Assembly: GCA_018826885.1 (NCBI GenBank) | Contig: JAHJYN010000183.1 | Location: 1 to 34,796, forward strand | Direction of reading: 5' to 3' | DNA from: Alphaproteobacteria bacterium | GTDB taxonomy: Bacteria; Pseudomonadota; Alphaproteobacteria; Caulobacterales; Caulobacteraceae | Length of the DNA stretch: 34,796 bases | Shown: in pieces, positions 9,238 to 19,073 of the stretch | Position numbering within the stretch: position 1 is the stretch's first letter | Layout: each line of letters starts with the position of its first letter | Made by a program: the position numbers and the translations under genes | Notes under the pieces: model-generated | Seen by the model: only the letters and a program-made list of their open reading frames with translations | Told to the model about the DNA's origin: nothing | The model's database searches: none

Positions 9238-9251
9238 TGACAGCGCTGTCA
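9238..9251. promoter_or_regulatory. Palindromic LacI-type operator (exact copy 1)
   Basis: TGACAGCGCTGTCA; 5 bp after lacI stop, upstream of GH3. Confidence 0.88.
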
Positions 9252-9389
9252 GGTTCACGCGAATGTGCGCCCCGGAGCGGTGATCAGATCGCACGGAGGG
9301 GGAAGCGGCGCGTGGACATCGCTCCGTGACTGCAGTGCCCTTTTGAGCGTCCGAAGACCGGGTTCAGAGCCATCTCCTCCTGAAAGCCT

Positions 9390-9415
9390 GGCGGCGGCGG
9401 GCAACCGTCGCCGCC
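9390..9415 (+). promoter_or_regulatory. 11-bp stem with GCAA tetraloop in GH3 leader
   Basis: GGCGGCGGCGG-GCAA-CCGTCGCCGCC (one G-U pair), ends 25 nt before ATG 9441; not followed by a T-tract. Confidence 0.5.
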
Positions 9416-9440
9416 CCTGTTTCGATGCCGAGGCCCCTTC

Positions 9441-11951
9441 ATGCGTGTTGCCGTTTCCGCCCTGGTTCTCCTGATGGCGCTTGGCCAGCCCGCCCTGGCC
9501 CAGCTCGCCGTTCCCGTCGACCCGGAAGCCGCCCGCGCGGATCCTGCAAACTGGCCGCGATCGGCCTCCCCTGCGGCCTTGACCGACGCCGAGACCGAGG
9601 CCTTCGTCGAAGACCTGCTGGGGCGGATGACGGTCGAGGAAAAGGTCGGCCAGCTGATTCAGGCCGACATCGCCTCGATCACCCCCGAAGACCTGCTGAC
9701 CTACCCCATCGGATCCATTCTCGCTGGCGGCAACTCTTCACCGGGCGGCAATGAGCGCGCCTCGGCCCAGGAGTGGGTTGATCTGGCCCGGAACTTCCGC
9801 ACGGCCAACATTGCGCGGGGCGGGACGGTGGTGCCGCTGATCTTCGGGATCGATGCCGTTCACGGCCACAACAATGTGGTGGGCGCGACGCTGTTTCCGC
9901 ACAACGTCGGCCTGGGCGCCGCGCGGGACCCCGATCTGATCCACCGGATCGGCGAGGCCACGGCCCTGGAGGTTGCGGCCACGGGTGCGGACTGGACCTT
10001 CGGGCCCACACTGGCCGTCCCGCGCGACGACCGCTGGGGCCGGGGTTACGAAGGCTATGGAGAGCACCCCGAGATCGCCCGGAGCTACGCCGGTCCGATG
10101 ACCCTGGGGCTGCAAGGCCCGCTGAGCGCCGACGGACCGATCGCCTATGGTCGCATCGCCGGATCGGCCAAGCATTTCCTCGCCGACGGCGGCACGGTCG
10201 GCGGCAAGGACCAGGGCGACTTCGTCGGGACCGAGCGCGAACTGATCGACATCCACCTCAGCGGCTATCCGCAGGCGATCGACGCAGGTGTGCTGTCGAT
10301 CATGATCAGCTTCTCCAGCTGGCAAGGCGTCAAACACTCCGGCAACGCCAGCATCCTGCGCGATGTGCTGTATGGACCGCTGGGCTTCACCGGCTTCACC
10401 GTCTCGGACTGGAATGCGCACGGGCAGATTCCCGGCTGCTCCAACGAGAGCTGCCCCCAGGCCATCAACGCCGGTATCGACATGCTGATGGCCCCGGACA
10501 GCTGGAAGCCGCTGTACGAGAACACCCTCGCCCAGGTGCGGTCGGGAGAAATCCCGATGGCGCGGGTCGACGAGGCCGTCCGTCGCATCCTGCGGGCCAA
10601 GGTCAAGGCTGGCCTCTTCCGGACGGAACGCCCGGTCGAGGGCCAGCTCGAACACCTGGGCTCGCCTGAACACCGGGCCCTGGCGCGAGAGGCCGTGCGC
10701 AAATCCCTCGTACTGCTGAAGAACGATGGGGTCCTGCCGATCCGTTCGGGCGCGAATGTGCTGGTCGTCGGGGCTGCGGCCGACGACATCGGCCAGGCGG
10801 CCGGTGGCTGGACCCTGACCTGGCAGGGCACGGGCAATACCAATGCCGATTTCCCCAACGCCCAGTCGATCTGGAGCGGCCTCGACGAAGCGGTGCGCGC
10901 CAGCGGAGGCACGGCGACCCTGAGTGTGGATGGCACCTGGTCGACGCGGCCCGACGTGGCCATCGTGGTGTTCGGGGAGACGCCCTACGCCGAGTTCCAG
11001 GGCGACCTGAGCCACGTTGATTTCCAGCCGGAACAGCCCCTGGCCATGCTGCGGCGGCTGCAGGCTGCGGGCATTCCGACGGTCGCCGTCTTCCTCTCCG
11101 GCCGCCCGATGTGGGTCAATCCCGAGCTGAACGCCTCCAACGCCTTCGTGGCCGCATGGCTGCCGGGCACCGAGGGCGGGGGCGTCGCCGACGTGCTGGT
11201 CGGCGGCCCCGATGGCACGCCGCGCCATGACTTCACCGGGCGGCTGAGCTTCTCATGGCCCCGGGACGCGACGGGGACTCCTCTCAATGTGGGCGACGAG
11301 AACTACGATCCCCTGTTCGCCTATGGCTACGGTCTGAGCTATGCGGCGCCCGGAGCGGTCGGTCCCGTATCGGAGGAAAGCGGCGTCGCCGCGAACGTCT
11401 CCAGCGTCGCCGACTATCTGGTTGACGGGCGTGTCGTCGAGCCGTGGTCGCTTGCTCTCGAAGACGCCGGAGGCCAGACGCGGGCAGGAGCCGAGGCCAG
11501 CATCGCCAGCCCGCGCGGCGCGGTCACCGTGGCCGTGGTCGATGATCTGGCCCAGGAAAGCGGACGGCGCCTGACCTTCGCCGGTGCCCCGCGTCAGCTG
11601 GCCCTGATCTGGGGGACCCCTGTCGATCTGAGCCGGCAGGCTAACGGCGAGATGGCGCTCAGCTTCCGCTATCGCGTTGACGCCGCACCGACGGATCGGG
11701 TGACCCTCTCGGCGGGGGCCGCCGATCCGGCCCGACTGGGCAGCCTCGACCTGACCCCGTATCTGACCGAAGGGCCGGTGGGCCAGTGGCGTACGATCAA
11801 GATCCGACTGTCCTGCTTCGGCGACGCCGGGGGGGATCTGACCGCGCTGGAGCGCCCGTTCCAGCTGTCGACGCCGGGACAGTTGACCCTGTCGGTGTCG
11901 GAGATCCGCCTCGCGTCCAACGAGGGCGATGCGGTCTGCCCGTCAGAGTGA
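9441..11951 (+). CDS. Glycoside hydrolase family 3 (exo-beta-glucosidase)
   Basis: Signal peptide; MTVEEKVGQLIQAD, KHFLADGGT, GFTVSDWNAHGQIPG catalytic region, GH3 C-terminal domain RKSLVLLKNDGVLPI; extra C-terminal beta domain. Confidence 0.95.
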   Translation: MRVAVSALVLLMALGQPALAQLAVPVDPEAARADPANWPRSASPAALTDAETEAFVEDLLGRMTVEEKVGQLIQADIASITPEDLLTYPIGSILAGGNSSPGGNERASAQEWVDLARNFRTANIARGGTVVPLIFGIDAVHGHNNVVGATLFPHNVGLGAARDPDLIHRIGEATALEVAATGADWTFGPTLAVPRDDRWGRGYEGYGEHPEIARSYAGPMTLGLQGPLSADGPIAYGRIAGSAKHFLADGGTVGGKDQGDFVGTERELIDIHLSGYPQAIDAGVLSIMISFSSWQGVKHSGNASILRDVLYGPLGFTGFTVSDWNAHGQIPGCSNESCPQAINAGIDMLMAPDSWKPLYENTLAQVRSGEIPMARVDEAVRRILRAKVKAGLFRTERPVEGQLEHLGSPEHRALAREAVRKSLVLLKNDGVLPIRSGANVLVVGAAADDIGQAAGGWTLTWQGTGNTNADFPNAQSIWSGLDEAVRASGGTATLSVDGTWSTRPDVAIVVFGETPYAEFQGDLSHVDFQPEQPLAMLRRLQAAGIPTVAVFLSGRPMWVNPELNASNAFVAAWLPGTEGGGVADVLVGGPDGTPRHDFTGRLSFSWPRDATGTPLNVGDENYDPLFAYGYGLSYAAPGAVGPVSEESGVAANVSSVADYLVDGRVVEPWSLALEDAGGQTRAGAEASIASPRGAVTVAVVDDLAQESGRRLTFAGAPRQLALIWGTPVDLSRQANGEMALSFRYRVDAAPTDRVTLSAGAADPARLGSLDLTPYLTEGPVGQWRTIKIRLSCFGDAGGDLTALERPFQLSTPGQLTLSVSEIRLASNEGDAVCPSE

Positions 11952-13478
11952 CGCCGGGCAGTACTGTCTGAGGAAGGCCTCATGGTCGGGCATGGCACTG
12001 GCCGTGCGGGCGATGATGTGTCGTATGCCCGCCAGCCGGTTGCGCACCAGATCGGCCGGCAGGGCGTCGGCCATCGGATCCCGGGACCGGGGCTGGACAT
12101 TCTGACCCAGCAGGACGGCCAGCCAGCTATCGGCCGCAAACAGCTCATCGTCGAGCCGGAAAACCCGCCCCGTGGCGCGGAACAGATCCATGCGGGCCTG
12201 AAGACTGTCCGGAACCGCCATCGCTGCGACGTACCGCCAGAAGGCCGTGTCGTCCCGTCGCGTGGCCTTGTAGTGCAGGATAATGAAGTCGCGCACCTGC
12301 TCGAACTGCTGCTGCATCATGCGATTGTATTCGGTCGCCAGCAGGGGCTCGAAATCCCGATCGGGGAACAGCGCCAGCAGACGCGAGATCCCGGCCTGGA
12401 TCAGATGGATGCTGGTAGACTCCAGTGGCTCCAGAAAGCCTGACGACAGGCCCAGGGCGACCACATTGCCGACCCATTGGCTGCGCCGCCGCCCCGCCGT
12501 GAACCGCAGCGCCCGTGGCTCGGCGAGGGGCTCGCCCTCAAGGCCTTTCATCAGGGTTTCGAGCGCCGACTCCTCGGTGGTGAAGCCAGAGGCATGGACA
12601 TAGCCGTTGCCGGTCCGGTGCTGCAGCGGGATCCGCCAAGTCCAGCCGGCGTCACGGGCTGTGGATCGTGTGTAGGGCGTCAACGGGCCGACATTGCGCG
12701 TCGGCACCGCGAGGGCCCGGTCGCAGGGCAGCCAGTGGCTCCAGTCCTCATAGCCGGCCTGCATCGCTCCCTCGATCAGCAGGCCCTGGAACCCCGAGCA
12801 GTCGATGAACAGGTCGGCTTCGAGCGCGCGCCCGTCGTCCGTCCGGACGGCAGAGACATGTCCCGTGTCCGCGTCACGCATGACATCGGCGATGCGACCC
12901 TCGTGCCGGGTCACCCCCCGGCTTTCGGCGATCGCCCGCAGGAAGCGGGCATAAAGACCGGCATCGAAATGATAGGCGTACTTCAGGCTGGACAGCACGG
13001 TACGTGGGTCCGGAGACGGCAGGCACATCCGGTTGGCGAGGGCCGCGACCGTGGACAGATTGTAGTGGGCCAGGTCGCCGCCAAAGCCCTCCGCCTTCGC
13101 CCTCAGCCAGACCTGGGCGAACGGGACCGATTCGACATCCATGCCGATCGCCCCGAACGGATGGACATAGCGGTCGCCGAGAGCGCCCCAGTCGACAAAC
13201 TCGATGCCCAGCTTGAAGGAAGCCCCCGTACGTCGCATGAACTCGGCTTCGTCGATCCCCACCAAGGCGTTGAACGCGAGGATCGGCGGTATGGTCGCCT
13301 CCCCCACCCCAACAGTCCCGATCTGGTCCGATTCGATCAGGGACACCTCGGTCACACCATTGCCGGCAACGCGCGCCAGAGCGACGGCGGCCATCCAGCC
13401 GGCGGTACCGCCGCCGACGATCAGAATGCGCCGGAGGGGACGTCGCGCCGCCGCTGCAGCCGGGGGAATCGGGGTCAT
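11943..13478 (-). CDS. Flavin-dependent tryptophan-halogenase family protein (HalA here)
   Basis: RRILIVGGGTAGWMAAVAL FAD motif, VGVGEATIPP, SFKLGIEF (Lys), WTWRIP (WxWxIP), GFLEPLESTSIHLI. Confidence 0.95.
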   Translation of the reverse strand: MTPIPPAAAAARRPLRRILIVGGGTAGWMAAVALARVAGNGVTEVSLIESDQIGTVGVGEATIPPILAFNALVGIDEAEFMRRTGASFKLGIEFVDWGALGDRYVHPFGAIGMDVESVPFAQVWLRAKAEGFGGDLAHYNLSTVAALANRMCLPSPDPRTVLSSLKYAYHFDAGLYARFLRAIAESRGVTRHEGRIADVMRDADTGHVSAVRTDDGRALEADLFIDCSGFQGLLIEGAMQAGYEDWSHWLPCDRALAVPTRNVGPLTPYTRSTARDAGWTWRIPLQHRTGNGYVHASGFTTEESALETLMKGLEGEPLAEPRALRFTAGRRRSQWVGNVVALGLSSGFLEPLESTSIHLIQAGISRLLALFPDRDFEPLLATEYNRMMQQQFEQVRDFIILHYKATRRDDTAFWRYVAAMAVPDSLQARMDLFRATGRVFRLDDELFAADSWLAVLLGQNVQPRSRDPMADALPADLVRNRLAGIRHIIARTASAMPDHEAFLRQYCPASL

Positions 13479-13546
13479 CTGGGTCCTGGGGCAGGGCGCG
13501 GAAGGGCGCGTTGATCTTATCCAAGCTGCATGATAGTGTCACGAAA

Positions 13547-13560
13547 TGACAGCGCTGTCA
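13547..13560. promoter_or_regulatory. Palindromic LacI-type operator (exact copy 2)
   Basis: TGACAGCGCTGTCA in divergent intergenic region between halogenase HalA and TonB receptor. Confidence 0.9.
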
Positions 13561-13596
13561 GACTGTCGATGAATACATACTCCGAGGGGGGAAATC

Positions 13597-16500
13597 GTGG
13601 CTGTTACCCAAATGGGCGAAGGCGCCCCTGTGCGTGGAAGTCTGTCCGTCTTGCTCTGCGGCGCTTCGGGTCTGGCGCTGAGCGCGGTGTTGCTGGTGAC
13701 CCCGGCGAAGGCGCAGGACGCCGCCGGACAGGAGCCCGAGGCGACCGTGGTCGACGAGATTATCGTCACCGGTATCCGCTCCAGCCTGCGCAACGCCCAG
13801 AGCATCAAGCAGGACTCTGATGTCTTCGTCGACGCGATCAGCGCCGAGGACATTGGTGCCCTTCCCGACCGGTCGGTGACCGAAGCGCTGCAACGCGTGC
13901 CGGGCGTGTCCATCAGCCGCTTCGCCGGCGCCAACGATCCGGATCACTTCTCGGTCGAGGGGTCCGGCGTTGTGGTCCGCGGCCTGACCTTCGTCCGTTC
14001 GGAGCTGAACGGTCGCGACACCTTCTCGGCCAACAACGGGCGCGATCTGTCCTTCGCCGACGTGCCGCCCGAGCTGCTGGGCAGCGTCGAGGTGTTCAAG
14101 AACGTCTCCGCCGACATGATCGAGGGCGGCATCGCCGGCACGGTCAACCTGAATACGCGCCGCCCCTTCGACAGCCCCGGCCGGCTGATGGCCCTGTCGG
14201 TGGAGGGTAACTACGGCGACCTGGAGCAGAAGCTCACCCCCACGGTGTCGGCCCTGATCAGCGATCGCTGGGACACCGAGGCAGGCCAGTTCGGCTTTAT
14301 GCTCAGCGGCGTCTATTCCCAGCTCCAGTCGCGGTCCGACGGGCTCCAGTCGCTGAACTACCGGCTCGATCAGTCGACCGGCAGCGATCTGTGGACCCCC
14401 TCGGGCCTGGCATTCAGGACCCAGTCCTTCGACCGCGAGCGCACGGGTCTGGCGGCGGCGGGCCAGTGGCGCTCGAACGACCGCACCATGGAGGCGACCA
14501 TCCAGTACCTGCGGTCCGAGTCGACCCAGGCCTGGACGGAGAATGCGATCGAAACCATCGTCGACGACACGGGCAATCGCGTGCCCATTCCGGGCACCAC
14601 CTGGGAGTATGACGACGACGGGATCTTCACCAGCGGGATCATCACCTCGAACGCCGGCTGGCGCTCGGCCGATCCTTCCGTGCCGCTCGAAGGGATCCAG
14701 CACAGCTTCGTCAAACGTGGCGTCGATCAGCGCTACGTCACCAGCGATCTCGGCTTCAATCTGAAATGGTCGCCGACCGATCGCCTGCGCCTGAATTTCG
14801 ACGGTCAGTACGTGGAGTCGACGGTCCAGAACACGGACTTCCAGATCGCCAACTCCTTCTTCGCCGTCGACGTTATCGACCTGACCGGCGACACGCCGAC
14901 CCTCGGCCTGCTGCCGCCCAACGCCGGTGGCACGGGCGATATCGGCGCCTTCCTCGCGGACCCGTCGAACTACTACTGGCGCAACGCCATGGATCACAAG
15001 GAAGACAGCGAGGGCGATGAGTATGCCTTCCGGGCCGACGCCGAATACGATCTCGACGCGGGCTGGCTGGACTCGGTCAAGGTAGGTGCGCGGTACGCCG
15101 AGCGCGACCAGACCACACGGAACTCCCTGTACAACTGGGGAGTCCTGTCCGAGGTCTGGAACGGCGCCACCGGGCCGGTCTGGCTGGACCTGGGCAGCGT
15201 CGGTACGCCGCGCCTCACGGGCGGGCTGGCCAATGCCGGACTGTTCAACTTCTCGGCCATGGGCGTGCCGGTCTCGGCCTTTGGCTATGCTGGCAATCCC
15301 GGCAGCGACTATGACGCCGCTGTCGCCTTCGCACTCGGCATCAACCAGATCTGGGGCGGTGGCGGATGGGTCCCGCTGAGCATGCGGTCCAATGTCATTC
15401 CGGGCACGGATTATACGCCCGGCGAAATCAATGCGACCAACGAACAGACCCAGGCGGCCTACGCCCTGATCAAGTTCAGCAATGATGCTGACCCCATCTG
15501 GGGCGAGAGCATCTCGATCAGCGGCAATGTCGGCATCCGCTATGTCGAGACGACGATCACGGCAGAGGGCGCACTCGCCTTCCCGACGCAGGCCCAGGTC
15601 TTCTCGGGTGACTGTAGCGCCCCGCCGGCGCCGGGAGGCTCCATTCCCGCCTTCTGCCTGCTGACCCCGGCCGAGCAGGCCCGGGCGCTCGCCTTCGCGA
15701 CGGGTGCCTCCATCCCCAACAATGCCGAGAACACCTACGACAACTGGCTGCCCAGCGTGAACATCAAGGTCGGACTGACCCCCGACTTCCTGCTGCGGTT
15801 CGGCTATACCGAAGCGATCCGGCGGTCCGATCTCGGCCTGACGCGCAATCAGCTGCAGATCACGCCGCGCGTCGTCAACAACCAGTTCCTCGGTTTCGAG
15901 GCCCAGGCCGGCAACACCTTCCTCGAACCCATCCGGTCCCGGCAGTTCGACCTTTCGGCAGAGTGGTATTTCGCGCCGACCGGCTCGCTGACGCTGTCCC
16001 TGTTCCACAAGTCGCTGGAAGGCGTGATCACCAACGGCTTCTACGACCGTACCCTGACGAACGGCGGGGAGACCTACGACGTCTATGTGCGGGGCCCCAC
16101 GAACGCCACCGAGGACGGGGAAATCCAGGGCTTCGAATTGGCCTATCAGCAGTTCTATGACTTCCTGCCCGGCTGGTGGTCCGGCTTCGGTATCCAGGCC
16201 AACTACACCTATATCGACAGTTCGGGCGTGCCCCAGGAGAACCTGCAGGCCGACAAGGCCAATCCTGGTGGTTCCGAGCCGGCCATCGACACCAGCCTGC
16301 TGCCACTGGAGTCGCTGTCGGAGCACAACTTCAACTTCGCCGCCATCTACGAGAACGACACGATCTCGGCCCGTCTCGCCTACAACTGGCGGTCCGAATA
16401 TGTGCTGACGACGCGCGACGAAATCGTCCCGTTCGCCCCGATCTATTCGGACGATACGGGCCAGCTGGACGCCTCGTTCTTCTACACGGTCAACCCCACC

Positions 16501-16644
16501 TTCAAGGTCGGGGTCCAGGGGGTGAACCTGCTGGATGAAACGACCCGGACCTTCCAGGTGCTGGACGACCAACTGCTGCTGGCGCCGCGGTCCTGGTTCA
16601 AGAACGACCGTCGCTTCTCCTTCGTCGTCCGGGCGACGTTCTAG
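13597..16644 (+). CDS. TonB-dependent receptor (carbohydrate-type)
   Basis: GTG start with GAGGGGGGAAA upstream; TonB box-like EIIVTGIRSSL, plug DIGALPDRSVTEALQRVPGVSISR, C-term RSWFKNDRRFSFVVRATF. Confidence 0.95.
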   Translation: MAVTQMGEGAPVRGSLSVLLCGASGLALSAVLLVTPAKAQDAAGQEPEATVVDEIIVTGIRSSLRNAQSIKQDSDVFVDAISAEDIGALPDRSVTEALQRVPGVSISRFAGANDPDHFSVEGSGVVVRGLTFVRSELNGRDTFSANNGRDLSFADVPPELLGSVEVFKNVSADMIEGGIAGTVNLNTRRPFDSPGRLMALSVEGNYGDLEQKLTPTVSALISDRWDTEAGQFGFMLSGVYSQLQSRSDGLQSLNYRLDQSTGSDLWTPSGLAFRTQSFDRERTGLAAAGQWRSNDRTMEATIQYLRSESTQAWTENAIETIVDDTGNRVPIPGTTWEYDDDGIFTSGIITSNAGWRSADPSVPLEGIQHSFVKRGVDQRYVTSDLGFNLKWSPTDRLRLNFDGQYVESTVQNTDFQIANSFFAVDVIDLTGDTPTLGLLPPNAGGTGDIGAFLADPSNYYWRNAMDHKEDSEGDEYAFRADAEYDLDAGWLDSVKVGARYAERDQTTRNSLYNWGVLSEVWNGATGPVWLDLGSVGTPRLTGGLANAGLFNFSAMGVPVSAFGYAGNPGSDYDAAVAFALGINQIWGGGGWVPLSMRSNVIPGTDYTPGEINATNEQTQAAYALIKFSNDADPIWGESISISGNVGIRYVETTITAEGALAFPTQAQVFSGDCSAPPAPGGSIPAFCLLTPAEQARALAFATGASIPNNAENTYDNWLPSVNIKVGLTPDFLLRFGYTEAIRRSDLGLTRNQLQITPRVVNNQFLGFEAQAGNTFLEPIRSRQFDLSAEWYFAPTGSLTLSLFHKSLEGVITNGFYDRTLTNGGETYDVYVRGPTNATEDGEIQGFELAYQQFYDFLPGWWSGFGIQANYTYIDSSGVPQENLQADKANPGGSEPAIDTSLLPLESLSEHNFNFAAIYENDTISARLAYNWRSEYVLTTRDEIVPFAPIYSDDTGQLDASFFYTVNPTFKVGVQGVNLLDETTRTFQVLDDQLLLAPRSWFKNDRRFSFVVRATF

Positions 16645-16651
16645 AGCGTTG

Positions 16652-16687
16652 GCGGGGCGCGCCGGCCTTCACGGCTGGCCGCCCCGC
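16652..16687. terminator. Candidate bidirectional hairpin terminator
   Basis: GCGGGGCG-C-GCCGGCC-TTCAC-GGCTGGC-CGCCCCGC between convergent TBDR and cupin genes; no strong T-tract. Confidence 0.55.
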
Positions 16688-16703
16688 AGTCGTCTCTCGG
16701 GTG

Positions 16704-17693
16704 TCAGCGTCTGGTCAGGGCGCCGAGCAGGAAGGCCTTCAGGGTCCGGGCCGTCTCCGCGCTGAGCGGGCCCTGAATACCGTGGGCGTGGCTCGGCAGA
16801 TGCACCGGCGGCACGGCGTCGGGGCCGAAGACAAAGTGCTCAAACATCGCCCGCCACGCCGCGCGCGTCGGCTCCGGCAGGGCGCGGACCGCCAGCATGG
16901 CATGCACCAGGGCCTCAAAACCCGAGCCCGCCAGCGGATGGCTATCCCACCAATAGTTCACCAGCACATTGAACCGCTCTGACGCGCGCACGTGATGCCA
17001 CCACAGCGGCGGGATATAAATCGCATCGCCGGGCTCAAGCTCTGCGCTGACGGCCGCCGCTGCCGCATCCACAAACCGCGGATAGGCCTGGGCGTCGACG
17101 GCGCCCGGCCGCACCATGCTGACGGGCTGGCCTGCAAGCGTGTGTTCCAGCGGTCCCGGGTAGAGATTGCCCGTCTGGTCAGGCGGAAACAGCGTGAAGC
17201 GACGGCGGCCCGCCACAACGCAGGCCAGGTTCTCGGAAGCGTCGAAATGCGTTTGCACCTCGACGGCATTGCCCAGCCACAAGCGCGGAACGGCCGTCTC
17301 CGGCACGCCCGGCGGTGGATTGGCGCTCGAGAACTCCGGCAATCCCACCGGCAGCGGCGCCGCGCCCATGTAGAGGGCCGGAGCGCCGTCGACAGGGGCC
17401 GCCAGCAGATCGGCCACCATTGCTGACACTGTGATCGGTTCGCGAACAAAGTTGTGGCCGCGCAAATCGGGGCCATAGAAAAAATGCCCGCCGGCCCCGG
17501 GAGGTGCCCGCATGCGTGTGCTGGACGCCCCGGAATCCATGCCGGTCAGATAGGCGGCAATCTCGCTGTCCCCGCGGCGCGCGGTCTCGACGGCCGGCCA
17601 ATGCGCGACATGGCCCCGGAGCACGACCGGTTGGCCGGACGCCCGCGCATGGGCGAGGGCCGAAACGGCGTCTGATGGATTCACCTCAATCAT
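16704..17693 (-). CDS. Cupin-like/JmjC-like (cupin_8) domain protein, possible Fe(II)/2OG oxygenase
   Basis: Start MIEVNPSDAV at 17693; HxD (THFDASENLACVV), GRRRFTLFPP, IYIPPLWWHHV distal His. Confidence 0.88.
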   Translation of the reverse strand: MIEVNPSDAVSALAHARASGQPVVLRGHVAHWPAVETARRGDSEIAAYLTGMDSGASSTRMRAPPGAGGHFFYGPDLRGHNFVREPITVSAMVADLLAAPVDGAPALYMGAAPLPVGLPEFSSANPPPGVPETAVPRLWLGNAVEVQTHFDASENLACVVAGRRRFTLFPPDQTGNLYPGPLEHTLAGQPVSMVRPGAVDAQAYPRFVDAAAAAVSAELEPGDAIYIPPLWWHHVRASERFNVLVNYWWDSHPLAGSGFEALVHAMLAVRALPEPTRAAWRAMFEHFVFGPDAVPPVHLPSHAHGIQGPLSAETARTLKAFLLGALTRR

Positions 17694-17704
17694 GCAATGT
17701 GCCT

Positions 17705-17718
17705 TGACAGCGCTGTCT
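17705..17718. promoter_or_regulatory. LacI-type operator (copy 3, one mismatch)
   Basis: TGACAGCGCTGTCT between divergent cupin and MFS genes. Confidence 0.82.
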
Positions 17719-17783
17719 TTGAACGGCGCACTATGCCCCGGGAGCCCCGCGCTAGACAGGGACCGGGAGGCGAAAGTTTGGAA

Positions 17784-19073
17784 ATGAGCGGTGCGACATT
17801 GCCTAGCGATACCGCAGCGATGACAGTGGTCGCCGCGATGCCCCCAGATCACATCCCAAAGTCACCTGCCGGTGCGGTAGGCGGAGGGTTCATCGCCCTC
17901 TACACCCTGGCCCAGATCGGGGCCTTCATCGCCTTCATCCCGATGCTCAACCTCCTTCTGCCCTTGAAGGCCGAGGCTGTGGATCTGTCCGGAAAGGCCA
18001 TTCTGCTCAGCCAGGTCACCGTCCTCGGGGCCATCGTCGCCGGGTTCGCGAACCTGGCAGCGGGTATTCTCAGCGACGCGACGCGAGGCCGGTGGGGGCG
18101 CCGTCGGCCCTGGATCGCGGGCGGGGCGGTGGCCGTCGCCGGAGCCCACGGCCTCGTCTATCTGGCGGACGGACTCTGGAGCCTCATCGCCGCGGTCGTG
18201 GCGTTTCAGGTGGCGCTCAATCTGATGTTTGGCCCGCTCAATGCCGTGCTCGCCGATCGCGTGCCGGACCGGCAGAAGGGCACAGTATCCGCGCTCCAGG
18301 GCCTGGCGCTTCCGGCGGCAGGGCTGTTTTCAGCCGTGGTTCTGGCCATGGCCCTCGGGGGGCTCGCGGAGCGGTTCCTGATCACGGCGCTGGCCGTTCC
18401 ACTGCTGGTCCTCCCCTTCGCCCTTCTGGTGCCCGACCGTAGTGAGGCAGGGCTTCCCGTCGCGCGGCCCCGGCTGAGTCTGCGGGTCCTGGCCGATCGG
18501 GACTTCCGGCTGGCATTCACCTCCCGCCTGCTGGTGCAGGTCAGCATCACCCTCAATGTCCTGTATCTTCTGTTTTACCTTCAGGACGTGGCAACCCTCC
18601 CGGACCTTTCCGCCACCGCCGCAGAAACGGCCTTCGGCTGGCTCCTGACCGCCGGAACCCTGGGCGGACTGATCTTCGGTTTCGTCGGCGGCATTTTGTC
18701 GGACCGCACGCGGCGACGCCGGCTACTGGTGATGAGCGGCGGCCTGCTGATGGCCGTGGGCGCCGGCCTGATGGTGGCACAGCCGGTGTGGCCCGGGCCC
18801 CTGCTGGCCCAGATCGTGTTCGGCATAGGCCTCGGCCTCTATTCGACCGTCGACATCGCTCTCGTGGCGGAGGTGCTGCCCGATCGGTCGAGCGCGGGCC
18901 GGGACCTCGGCGTCATGAACCTGGCCATCACCATGCCTCAGATCGCCGCCCCCCTGATTGGCCTGGGCGTGCTCCTCGCTTTCGGCGGCGAGCTCCGATG
19001 GGTCTTCGCGATCTCGGCGGCCTTCGCACTTGTGGGCGCAATCGCGGTCATGGGCATCCGGAGAGTCCGATGA
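17784..19073 (+). CDS. MFS transporter (SLC45/GPH sugar-transporter-like)
   Basis: Likely start ATG 17784 (MSGATLPSD); multiple TM helices; GRWGRRRPWIAGG and GGILSDRTRRRRLLV loop motifs. Confidence 0.88.
   Translation: MSGATLPSDTAAMTVVAAMPPDHIPKSPAGAVGGGFIALYTLAQIGAFIAFIPMLNLLLPLKAEAVDLSGKAILLSQVTVLGAIVAGFANLAAGILSDATRGRWGRRRPWIAGGAVAVAGAHGLVYLADGLWSLIAAVVAFQVALNLMFGPLNAVLADRVPDRQKGTVSALQGLALPAAGLFSAVVLAMALGGLAERFLITALAVPLLVLPFALLVPDRSEAGLPVARPRLSLRVLADRDFRLAFTSRLLVQVSITLNVLYLLFYLQDVATLPDLSATAAETAFGWLLTAGTLGGLIFGFVGGILSDRTRRRRLLVMSGGLLMAVGAGLMVAQPVWPGPLLAQIVFGIGLGLYSTVDIALVAEVLPDRSSAGRDLGVMNLAITMPQIAAPLIGLGVLLAFGGELRWVFAISAAFALVGAIAVMGIRRVR

Noticed and set aside
13558-16572. 1004-aa minus-strand ORF opposite the TonB receptor
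   Set aside because: Long antisense ORF expected from high-GC codon bias; the composition lacks recognisable domains and the plus strand is a clear TBDR.
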